A DNA stretch of 64,000 nucleotides from Bos javanicus (taxonomy: Eukaryota > Chordata > Mammalia > Artiodactyla > Bovidae). Location of the stretch: the NCBI RefSeq assembly GCF_032452875.1, contig NC_083873.1, positions 75,265,987-75,329,986 on the forward strand, in the 5' to 3' direction. Below, in pieces: positions 54,663 to 64,000 of this stretch. Under the pieces are notes generated by a model, which did no database searches, had not been told where the DNA came from, and was given only the letters and a program-made list of their open reading frames with translations. Each line of letters starts with the position of its first letter. Within the stretch, counting starts at the first letter, position 1. The position numbers were made by a program, and so were the translations under genes.

Positions 54663-57240
54663 CCCATATGGCTCATCCTCTGGGCCAGCTGCTCAACAAG
54701 CTTCCTTGTGAGGAATATGCTTCTTTCATGGCCTGAATTTATGAATTAGTACCAGATGCTAATGTCTTTTCCAGGTTTCACTCTAGATGTTGCCTTGGCT
54801 CTTCTGGAACTACCTGATAAGAGGTAGATGACCCACTTCCCCTTGAGCATGAGAAGTTCCTCAAGCATAAGTTCTTGGTTCAGGAAATCTTGTTTGCCCG
54901 CTGTATAGACAAGGACCCAATGGTCCACAGCAAGGCTGTGTCCAATTTCACACACGGCCTAGAGTCCTTTGTCACGTCCCCATTGGACAGCATGCAGGCA
55001 TTTCTGGATAACACTCCTTCAGTTTCAGGAGTAGAGAGCCACCAAAAGAGTGCTCAGAAAAATTCAACAGAAAAAGATTTCATGATGATGCTGAGGAACA
55101 GGGTTAGTGATGAGAAGACCAACGTCAGGAAATCTGCAGTCCAGGTCTTAGTGAACATCTTGGAACACTGTGCTATCTTGTGTATGAGAGAGAAGCTGCC
55201 TGTCCTGCATAATCAGTGTTTTGGTATCACCATGTCTGTCAACAAGCAGGCTTTGCAATCTCTACCGAACTGCTGATGGTCCAATCCTGGTGTGTCCATC
55301 TACAGAAGATCTGGCTGGAGGGGTTTATCCTGGCTGTGATGGACAATGAGAGCTCCTGTCTATGCCCACCTCCAGCTCTCACACCAAGACGGGGACACTA
55401 TTCTTGACAAGGTCCTCATGCTGTAACCACAGCTTTCCCAAGGTGATGATGGCTTGTCCTCTGATCACAGAGGGCATGACTCGCATGAACCTGAAAGAGG
55501 GACTAGAAGGTGGGCATAGGCAGGAATGTTCTCAACAACATCATCTTATGTGACCTCTGTGTCCACTACACAGCCCCAACAAACAAGTACATCCCCAACA
55601 TCCGCACACATCTGAAGGACCTGAACACTTTCTTCCAGAAGCAGACACTACTTTTGTTCACCCGACCCCTGCAGGAGGACTTGGTGAAGTGAAAGTGTTG
55701 CCTGTTCCTCTGTTTCATCAGCACACTAGTAGACCTGAACCCAGAGGTCACCAGCACCAGGGCAGTCTGTCTGGCCCATTGCTCCTGAAGAGGAACCCAA
55801 ACATATTTTTCCAGCACCTCATTGAGTGCATTTTCCTCTTCAATAACTTTGAGAAACACAAAACTTTCACTAGGCTCCCCCAGGTGGAGAGAGAGAAGTG
55901 GCTATTCTCCCTGAAGGGGAATATGGACAAGGAAAAGTAGATGAAAATCTACAAGTTTCTCCCGGAACACTACTTCACGGATGAGCAGGGGTCCAACATC
56001 ACTTCCAGAATCTTCAGCTACATCCTGGCATATTTCACTGACAGTGACCTCCTGTGGACACAGAAGACAGCAAACTCCTCTCAGACACGTTTGAGGTGCT
56101 CAGTTTGAAGGAGATCAGGTTGCAGACATTGAGGGCTAAACCAGACAAGGACCAGCTTGTGGAGGAGGAGGACCTGGCCCAAGCCAAAGTGTTCATGTAG
56201 GAGGTGCAGAAGGAGCTTGTCTTAAGTTCAAAGGAGGAATTTCCTAGAAAGTATTATTCCAATTATCATCTCCCTGAAGTCTGCCCTAGAGAAAAACAAG
56301 ATCCCAGCTCTTTGAGAACTCATGCACTACCTCAGGGAGGCAATGTGGGATTACTGAGATGAAATCAAGGGCTTTTTTTTACAGTTGACAAGCAGCTGGT
56401 CATAAAACTTGAGTAGGACACCAGGCGCTACTAAGAGCAGCTGACTTAGGAGTAGGAGCTGGGGAGGTAGGCAGCCGCAGACAGGGTGGCCTCAGGTTCC
56501 AAGGAGGCACAGGTCAGGTAGGTTGTTCCAAGTTTGGAAACAATGTCAACTCCTGCTGGCCAAGAAAGACTCCATGGTCACTGCTGTGGATCATCCGTCC
56601 ATATCCAGGGCCCATGCTACCCACATGACTGCATTTCTGTTCCTGGTGCCCAAAGACAGGCTCATGTCAGTGAGCACCAACATCATCCTGAATTCCTTCA
56701 AGAAATTTGGGGAGTTATGCAGCTGGTCTTGTGGCTAGAGAGTAGAGCTATAAACCTTTGACATGTGTCCTGAGAGCCTGGGTAAGCTGGGCAATGTGAC
56801 TCCTTAAAGGGCTTAGAGATGGAGTCCAGAGGAGCTATTGACCTCGAAAGGAAGTGAGGGATCAGGACTCCTGAGTGGACCATCCAGAATGTCATGTTCT
56901 GAGAGGAAATCAGCTATGTCTGTCACTGGGGTCCATCTTTTCCCCCAAGAGGCCAGACCCTCCCAACCTGGTCCAGTAGGCTCACCCTGGGAAGTCAGAG
57001 GCAGACAAAACCTGGGGACAACATTCTGTGTCTGTCAGTGCCTGACTTTCAGACCACACAGCCATCCCAGACTTCCCAGTGGAATGTGACAGTCCCCAGG
57101 AGGTTGGACTGTGAGGCCTGCAAGAAAAAGGCAACTGACCACCTCTCCCTGGAAGCTTCCATCAGGAGAACCAGGGCCACCTATCTGTTTACCTGTGTGG
57201 CTGGTCAATACCTAGTTTGGAACTGTAAGATATAAGATAC
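54663..57240 (+). pseudogene. NCAPD3: NCAPD3 processed pseudogene, central and C-terminal parts
   Basis: Resumes after BovB with GQLLNKLPCEEYASFMAW (54682 on), LEHEKFLKHKFLVQEILFARC, then DEKTNVRKSAVQVLV (about 55104-55148) and ELLMVQSWCVHLQK. A large internal deletion follows; sequence then picks up CDLCVHYTAPTNKYIPNI (55549 on), FQHLIECIFLFNNFEKHK, KIYKFLPEH, PIIISLKSALEKNKIPAL (56261-56314), MSVSTNIILNSFKK (56668 on) and finally NILCLSVPDF and SQWNVTVPRRLD (57021-57105), matching the protein's C-terminus. Intron-free colinearity marks it as a retrocopy. Stops and frameshifts are frequent (a one-base loss near 55262 ends the longest frame), so it makes no condensin subunit. No poly-A tail is obvious past 57240. 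Confidence 0.9.
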
Positions 57241-57411
57241 TAGAGAAATGCCTCATGCATTTAATACAAATTTAAATATTTGAAAATTATTTGGCTTATT
57301 CTATTAAGTTCTATTCTGATCCTAATCCTGAGCTTTCTCTTCTGTAAATCCAGCTTTTGGTAGCTGTACCTAGCTTTCTATATCTGATGTTAAAATCCTA
57401 CGTATAATATA
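57241..57411. other. Possible 3'UTR remnant of the retrocopy or flanking DNA
   Basis: AT-rich, without clear poly-A; no assignment possible from sequence alone. Confidence 0.35.
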
Positions 57412-57470
57412 TTTCTGCATCTCCTGCATTGCAGGCAGATTCTTTATACATTGACCCATCTAGGAAGCCC
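57412..57470 (-). mobile_element. Bov-tA SINE head fragment
   Basis: TCTGCATCTCCTGCATTGCA, GGCAGATTCTTTATAC and CATCTAGGAAGCCC are the antisense of the tRNA-like head only. Confidence 0.8.
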
Positions 57471-57532
57471 TAATATTTTTCTAATGTTATTTATATTTTG
57501 CAAACTTTTTGAAGTTTGTTCAAGTAAATAAA

Positions 57533-57890
57533 GGTGGTTGTTGTTTGGTCACTAAGTTGTGTCCAACTCTTTAAAACTCCATGAACTACAGCACTCCAGG
57601 CTTCCCTCTCCTTCACTATCTCTAGAGTTTGCTCAGATATATGTCCATTGAGTCCGTGATGCCATCCAATTATCTCATCTTCTATTGCCCAATGAGTGTG
57701 CTCTTTGCATCAGGTGGCCAAACTATTGGAGCTTCAGCTTCAAATGAAGCTTCAGCATCAGTCCTTCTAATGAATATTCAGGGTTGATTTCTTTTAGGAT
57801 TGACTGGTTTGATATCCTTGCTGTCCAAGGGATTCCCAAGAATCTTCTCCAGTACCACAATTCACAACCATTATTTCTTTGAATTGATTA
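57533..57890 (-). mobile_element. BovB-derived fragment, diverged
   Basis: BovB 3'-end sequence in minus orientation (CTTCCCTCTCCTTCACTATC, ATCAGGTGGCCAAACTATTG, CTTTTAGGATTGACTGGTTT) with a missing block near 57690. A GCTTCAGCTTC repeat near 57729-57755 adds a small local duplication. More diverged than other copies. Confidence 0.85.
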
Positions 57891-57907
57891 AGGTTAAGCA
57901 TGAAAAA

Positions 57908-58183
57908 CGGAGAAGGCAATGGCACCCCACTCCAGTACTCTTGCCTGGAAAATCCCTTAGAGGGAGGAGCCTGGTAGGCTGCAGTCCATGGGGTCGCGAA
58001 GAGTCGGACAGGACTGAGCGACTTTACTTTCACTTTTCACTTTCATGCATTGGAGAAGGAAATGGCAACCCACTCCAGTATTCTTGCCTGGAGAATTCCA
58101 GGGACGGGGGAGCCTGGTGGGCTGCCGTCTATGGGATCGCACAGTGTCGGACACCACTGAAGTGACTTAGCAGCAGCAGCAGC
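57908..58183 (+). mobile_element. Bov-A2 SINE with target duplication
   Basis: Two Bov-A monomers ending in TTAGCAGCAGCAGCAGC. Flanked by AAGCATGAAAAA (57896-57907) and AAGCGTGAAAAA (58184-58195), a 12-bp duplication with one mismatch. Confidence 0.95.
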
Positions 58184-58316
58184 AAGCGTGAAAAAAAAAC
58201 AAAAAAAGTCCAAAGTTTACATGGCAGAAAACTGATTTTCAGCTTTATTTGAATGCACAAGCTAGATAAGTTTCTGTGGTTAAAATTCAACCCTGATTAA
58301 TAAAATTTGATTAGGT

Positions 58317-58527
58317 CAGTTCAGTTCAGTCGCTCAGTCCTGTCCGACTCTTTGCGACCCCATGAATCACAGCACGCCAGGCCTTCCTGTCCTTCACCAA
58401 CTCCCGGAGTTCACTCAGATTCAAGTCCATCGAGTCAGTGATGCCATCCAGCCATCTAATCCTCTGTCATCCCTTTCTCCTCCTGCCCCCAATCCCTTCC
58501 AGCATCACAGTCTTTTCCAATGAGTCA
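58317..58527 (-). mobile_element. BovB 3'-terminal fragment
   Basis: 211 bp: TCAGTTCAGTTCAGTCGCTC tail at the left to CTTTTCCAATGAGTCATCC at the right. Confidence 0.92.
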
Positions 58528-60639
58528 TCCTTATATTATTACTCCCTTCCCCATTCCTTCTTGCCTGGTTAGATCATCCAAAGAAGCCTAACAAATAGTC
58601 CAATAAATATTAATTCAACTCTCATAACTCAGTGTTTAGAAAAAAAAAATTATACAAAATTCATTTCACTACTTATATCTTTTTTTAAATTTATCATTTT
58701 CCATACATTATTTTACATTTGAATAATCATGTACCCCAAGTTATATTTCAAATCTTTCTTACTGATGTTATTTACTTGTGTGTTCATACCTTTATTTATT
58801 CAATCATTCACTATCCAGGCACTGGAATGTCTACAAAGAATAAGACACAGCTCATGACCTAGAGGAACAGTATAATGGGAAGGGTGCCTGGCAAATGGAC
58901 AACTATGATACTGAGAAAAAAAGCTAGCCCAGTTCTGTGGAATTGCAGAGAAAGGAGAATCTAACTGTACAAGATGGATTACTACATAATGGATTACTTA
59001 GGATTTAGCCCTCAAATAGGGTTTGTTTTAGATTAATATATATTTCCTAATCATCTATCTTTTCTGACATAACCAGACTTCAAATTGGCAGTTAAATGAA
59101 TTGTTATTTCAGCTGTAACAAAATAATTCTGGATTCTATCTTGAAAAGTATTTTTTTTAAACTTTATGGGAAGTGAACTAGAGGTATTAACCAAATCCTG
59201 TTTAAAATGTCAAAAGCAGGGAGTATTAAAACAATGAAAATTTTCATCTTCTCTTGCTTAGTTTTCAGACGCTCTCTGCAGGAAGACCTTGATCACATCT
59301 ATGTAATAAAGACACTAAAAGTTTAAAAAGAGGAAGTGGATACCATATGTTTATCTAGGAAATCACAACATTAACAAAAACAAATGAATAAACAAACAAA
59401 TATTCTCATGGTGAGTGAGTAAAGAGCTTGATGTTGATATGTTTTCTCCAATAGAATGCCACGTCTTATTTTACCACAAGCATTTCTATAAAACATAGTA
59501 AAGGAAAAAAAAAAAAGAGTTCAAGCCATTTTGTGGCTGCAAAAGTCAGCTTACACAGCATATTATTTCCTCGCGTCTGTTTACTCCTTCAGTATTAGGG
59601 GTCATTAAAGAGACATAAGATGATTTTAAATTTTGGATATTAAAAGAAAACCTGAAAATATGCATAAAGCTTTAAAATTTGTTTTCTTAAACAGATTCAA
59701 GTCTTCTTGATCCATCAGTTGAGAGTCTTACATGATAAAAGATTATTGCCATTTCTTTAAAGAAAAACAAAACAAATTCTCCCCTTGTTTGGGAAAAATG
59801 TTTTCCATGTTATTGATTTTTAATTTATTGTTAGACTCAGAAACTTATTGTGACATAATATAAATTGACATAAAAAATATGGTTCACACTAGCCCGATTT
59901 TTATTCAACATTTCAAAAAATATTTCTAATTTTTACAATTCAATCACATATACTTTTTACTAGTTTTAATATTATTTCCAGATGTATCTCTAACTTTTTG
60001 TTTGATATATAAAACTGATTTTTTAAAGTTGACAGTTATTAAATCAAGGCTTAAAGCAATGAAGGTAGTCAGAAGCCTTTATCCTAAAGACTTAACTTTA
60101 ATTAATCAGGTCACCTATCACCTTGACAAGTGAAAAGGGCTTTCAGAGTAAAGACCCAGACTTTATAATTTTATAGAGTGATTATGAGCATGATTTTAAT
60201 CTGGTGACATTTACATGGGCTAAGTTACAAGATAAAGATCATCTTTCTAAGACTCGCTGGAGTTAATTTATGGGTTTAAAAGATGATTAATAATGCTGTG
60301 ACAGGAAACAAGAAAAAGAGAAAATGTTTCCTGGAACTCCTTTCTCCTATTCTCCAAGACAGGGTCAAAGGTATGATTTGCCCAGGTGCAATCCTGCACA
60401 AATAAATTCTTTTCTGTTTATGTCTCTCCTACCATCTGTTCCCTCTTTTGAGTTAACTACTCCTGTAGGGGAAGAAACGTTTCGATGATAGCGAGACACA
60501 CAACAAGGTCTTCTAAATGTGTCTCTACCCACTGTGAAAAGTCATGGTAATCTTTTAAATTGTTTTATTTTTGGAGAGTGAAAACACAGTAAAGTGGAAT
60601 CATACTAATGAGACAAAATGCATAAACATATTATTTTGT
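58528..60639. other. Single-copy AT-rich DNA, no gene recognised (2.1 kb)
   Basis: No recent repeat is recognised. A CATTCACTATCCAGGCACTG stretch near 58806 could be a remnant of an ancient repeat. A-runs at about 58640 and 59506. No frame or RNA gene of note. Confidence 0.5.
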
Positions 60640-60670
60640 AAAAAAAAAAATATATATATATATATATATT
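60640..60670. repeat. A-run plus (TA)n microsatellite
   Basis: Eleven A followed by about ten TA units. Confidence 0.95.
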
Positions 60671-60756
60671 AAGAGGTTTTAGGTCAGTGAAATTACTCTT
60701 TGTGATATTATAATGATGGATATATATTATCATACATTTGTCCAACCCCCCAAAAT

Positions 60757-61657
60757 ATACAACACCAAGGCTGTATACTGTCACCCTGCTTATTTAGCTT
60801 ATAGGCAGAGTACATCATGAGAAACGTTGGGCTGGAAGAAGTACAAGCTGGATTCAAGATTGCCAGAAGAAATATCAATAACCTCAGATATGCAGATGAC
60901 ACCACCATTATGGCAGAAAGTGAAGAAGAACAAAAGAGCCTCTTGACGAAAGTGAAAGAGGAGAGTGAAAAAGTTGGCTTAAAGCTCAACATTCAGAAAA
61001 CTAAGATCATGGCATCTGGTCCCAACACTTCATGGCAAATAGATGGGGAAACAGTGGCTGACTTTATTTTTGGGGGCTCCAAAATCACTGCAGATGGTGA
61101 TTGCAGCCATGAAATTAAAAAACGCCTAGTCGTTGGAAGGAAAGTTATGACTAACCTAGACAGCATATTAAAAAACAGAGACATTATTTTGTCCACAGAG
61201 GCATGTCTAGTCAAGGGTATGGTTTTTCCAGTAGTCATGTATGGATGTGAGAGTTGGACTATAAAGAAAGCTGAGCACTGAAGAACTGATGCTTTTGAAC
61301 TGTGGTGTTGGAGAAGAGTCTTGAGAGTCCTTTGGACTGCAAGGATATCCAACCAGTCCATCCTAAAGATCAGTCCTGGGTGTTCATTGAAAGAACTGAT
61401 GTTGAAGCTGAAACTCCAAAACTTTGGCCACCTGATGCAAAGAACTGACTCATTTGAAAAGACCCTGATGCTGGGAAAGATTGAAGGCAGGAGGAGAAGG
61501 GGACAACAGAGAATGAGATGGTTGTATCGTATCATCGACTGGATGGACATGGGTTTGGGTGGAGTCCGGGAGTTGGTGATGGACAGGGAGGCCTGGTGTG
61601 CTGAGGTTCATGTGGTTGAGAAGAGTAGGACATGACTGAGCAACTGAACTGAACTGC
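60757..61657 (+). mobile_element. BovB LINE, 5'-truncated
   Basis: Starts in the RT palm (AAGGCTGTATACTGTCACCC), has intact YADD in RYADDTTIM near 60890, and an open frame from 60817 to 61278. A TGA in GCTGAGCACTGAAGA ends this frame, and the C-terminal region continues in 61321-61632 with DSFEKTLMLGKIEGRRRRG. Tail CTGAACTGAACTG. Confidence 0.95.
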
Positions 61658-61732
61658 AAACTACTTATTCTGTACTTAGAAAAGAACACCTGTTCTCCAA
61701 ATTCTATGGAGTAAATCAGTGGTTTATTCTTG

Positions 61733-61935
61733 TATAGTTGCTAACTCATATCTGACTCTCTTACAATCCCAGGGACTGTAGCCCACCAGGCTCCTCTGTC
61801 CATGGGATTTCCCAGGCAAGAATATTTGGGTAGGTTGTGATTTCTTTCTCCAGGGGATATTCCTTATCCAGGAATGAAACTGCATCTCCTGCATTGGCAG
61901 GCAGATTTTTTACCACTGAGTCAACTAGAATCTCA
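61733..61935 (-). mobile_element. Bov-tA SINE
   Basis: Reverse copy, diverged: GGACTGTAGCCCACCAGGCT, CCCAGGCAAGAATATTTGGG and CCTGCATTGGCAGGCAGATT. Confidence 0.9.
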
Positions 61936-62009
61936 AATCTATGGTACACGTTTCAAATTCATCCTGGAGTTCTATAATATGTGGGACATAGTGACATTTA
62001 TTTTTTTGT

Positions 62010-62369
62010 GGTGTTGGAGAATACTCTTGAGGGTCCCTTGAACTGCAAGGAGATCCAACCAGTCCATTTTAGAGGAGATCAGCCCTGGGTGTTCTTTGGA
62101 AGGAATGATGCTAAAACTAAATTCCAGTACTTTGGCCACCTCATGCGAAGAGTTGACTCATTGAAGACTCTGATGCTGGGAGGGATTGGGGGCAGGAGGA
62201 GAAGGGGATGATAGAGGATGAGATAGCTGGATGGCATCACTGACTCGATGGACATGAGTCTGGGTGAACTCCTGGAGTTGGTGATGGACAGGGAGGCCTG
62301 GAGTGCTGTGATTCATGGGGTTGCAAAGAGTCGGACACGACTGAGCAGCTGAACTGAACTGAACTGAAA
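62010..62369 (+). mobile_element. BovB 3' fragment (left arm of an inverted pair)
   Basis: Starts TGGTGTTGGAGAATACTCTT and ends CTGAACTGAACTGAACTGAA. Its tail faces that of the next BovB, 46 bp away. Confidence 0.93.
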
Positions 62370-62415
62370 CCTAAGAAAAATGTTCAAGTAAAGGTAATAT
62401 TGTTTAAAAACAATT

Positions 62416-64000
62416 TAGTTCAGTTCAGTCACTCAGTCGTGTCCAACTCTTTGCAACCCCATGAGTCGCAGCACGCCAGGCCTCCCTGTTCTTCACCAAC
62501 TCCAGGAGTTCACTCACTCTCAAGTCCATCGAGTCAGTGATGCCATCCAGCCATCTCATCCTCTGTCATCCCCTTCTCCTCCTGCCCCCAATCCCTCCCA
62601 GCATCAGAGTCTTTTCCAATGAGTCAACTCTTCATTTGAGGTGGCCAAAGTACTGGAGTTTAAGCTTTATCCTTCCAAAGAACACCCAAGACTGATCTCT
62701 TTTAGGATACACTGGTTGGATCTCATTGCAATCCAAGGGACTCTCAAGAGTCTGCTCCAACACCACAGTTCAAAAGCATCAATTCTTCAGCACGCAGCCT
62801 TCTTCACAGTCCAACTCTCACATCCATACATGACCACAGGAAAAACCATAGACTTGACTAGACGAAACTTTGTTGGCAAAGTGATATCTCTGCTTTTGAA
62901 TATGCTATCTAGGTTGGTCATAACTTTCCTTCCAAGGAGTGTCTTTTACTTTCATGGCTGCAGTCACCATCTGCAGTGATTTTGGAGCCCCAAAAATAAA
63001 GTCTGACACTGTTTCCACTGTTTCCCCATCTATTTCCCATGAAGTGATGGGACCAGATGCCATGATCTTCATTTTCTGAATATTGAGCTTTAAGCCAACT
63101 TTTTCACTCTCCACTTTCACTTTCATGAAGAGGTTTTTAATTCCTCTTCACTGTCTGCCATAAGGGTGGTGTCATCTGCATATCTGAGGTTATTGATATT
63201 TCTCCCGGCAATCCTGATTCCAGCTTGTGTTTCTTCCAGCCCAGCGTTTCTCAGGATGTACACTGCATATAAGTTAAATAAGCAGGATGACAATATACAG
63301 CCCTGATGTACTCCTTTTCCTATTTGGAACCAGTCTGTTGTTCCATGTCCAGTTCTAACTGTTGCTCCCTGACCTGCATGCAGATTTCTCAAGAGGCAGA
63401 TCAGGTGGTCTGGTATTCCCATCTCTTTCAGAATTTCCCACCTCTTTCAGAATTTCCCACAGTTTACTGTGATCCACACAGTCAAAGCCTTTGGCATAGT
63501 CAATAAAGCAGAAATAGATGTTTTTTTGGAACTCTCTTGCTTTCTTGATGATCCAGCGGATGTTGGCAATTTGAACTCTAGTTTCTCTGCCTTTTCTAGA
63601 ACCAGCTTGAACATCTGGAAGTTCATGGTTCACACATTGCTGAAGCCTGGCTTGGAGAATTTTGAGCATTACCTTACTAGCATGTGAGATGAGTGCAATT
63701 GTGTGGTAGTTTGATCATTCTTTCGCATTGCCTTTCTTTGGGATTGGAATTAAAACTGACTTTTTCCAGTCCTGTGGCCACTGCTGAGTTTTCCAAATGT
63801 GCTGGCATATTGAGTGCAGCACTTACACAGCATCATCTTTTAGAATTTGAAATACCTCAACTGGAATTCCATCACCTCCACTAGCTTTGTTCATACTGAT
63901 GCTTTCTAAGGCCCACTCGACTTCACATTCCAGGATGTCTGTGTCTAGGTCAGTGATCACACCATCGAGATTATCTGGGTGGTGAAGATCTTTTTGTACA
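62416..64000 (-). mobile_element. BovB LINE, at least 1.6 kb, runs off the window
   Basis: Minus copy with TTTAGTTCAGTTCAGTCACTC tail region. RT from the right edge: upstream spacer (63900-63700), frame 63669-63460 with ARLQQCVNHELPDVQAG and YFCFIDYAKGFDCVDH, then 63422-63125 with IGKGVHQGCILSSCLFNLY and NLRYADDTTLM (YADD intact), and 63126-62905. A 19-bp tandem duplication (63423-63460) and shifts near 63125 and 62945 break the frame. Continues past 64000, so its 5' extent is unknown. Confidence 0.95.

Noticed and set aside
55566..55859. Minus-strand frame of 97 codons in the NCAPD3 region
   Set aside because: Mirror of the NCAPD3 retrocopy, whose plus-strand peptides match the protein family.
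1..64000. CRISPR arrays, bacterial operons, phage or a new defence system
   Set aside because: No regularly spaced identical repeats with unique spacers, no operon-like coding and no bacterial signals; every dispersed repeat seen is a mammalian retroelement, old DNA transposon or microsatellite.

Overview
This is a window of nuclear genome from a ruminant, almost certainly a bovid. The diagnosis rests on repeats: about twenty BovB (RTE-clade LINE) segments, tRNA-Glu-derived Bov-tA SINEs, Bov-A2 SINEs with their CAGCAGCAG-type ends, bovine-type L1 3' ends, a CHR-type cetartiodactyl SINE and a betaretrovirus-like ERV with a long LTR. Composition is AT-rich. I see no intact host gene, no tRNA or rRNA gene, and nothing bacterial or viral other than fossil retroelements. 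By my coordinates BovB material alone covers about 19 kb, roughly 30% of the window, split about evenly between strands.

Layout. 1-2318: minus-strand class II (betaretrovirus-like) ERV, consisting of a pol fragment, a tRNA-Lys-type primer binding site and a 1.44-kb LTR, with gag, pro and the start of RT missing. 2.3-13 kb: an L1 3' end, CHR, Bov-tA and Bov-A2 SINEs and a 1.3-kb BovB. 13-24 kb: decayed L1M pieces, SINEs and three BovB copies, one of 1.8 kb. 25-38 kb: mostly single-copy AT-rich DNA with MIRs and microsatellites, broken by BovB and by a young L1 showing textbook twin-priming inversion with a perfect 15-bp target duplication (30073-31628). 38-51 kb: a dense pile-up with an L1 inside an ERV1-like LTR, BovB inside a SINE, BovB inside BovB, a 64-bp micro-L1, and a near-complete BovB (46741-51232) that keeps its GC-rich repeated 5' region, endonuclease, reverse transcriptase and tail. 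52.3-57.2 kb: a processed pseudogene of NCAPD3 (condensin II subunit D3), broken by frameshifts, deletions and a 1.28-kb BovB; its 5' end abuts an L1 5'UTR fragment in the same direction. 57.4-64 kb: more SINE and BovB copies, ending in a tail-to-tail inverted BovB pair that runs off the window.

The parts do not form a functional pathway. They record retrotransposition: L1 machinery probably made the NCAPD3 retrocopy, BovB probably mobilised the Bov-tA and Bov-A2 SINEs, and nesting order plus target-site duplications give relative ages. I found no convincing undescribed biological system. The most informative items are the L1-5'UTR/NCAPD3 junction, the ERV leader-to-RT deletion, the BovB-like stretch inside the ERV LTR, and the structurally complete but coding-dead BovB.
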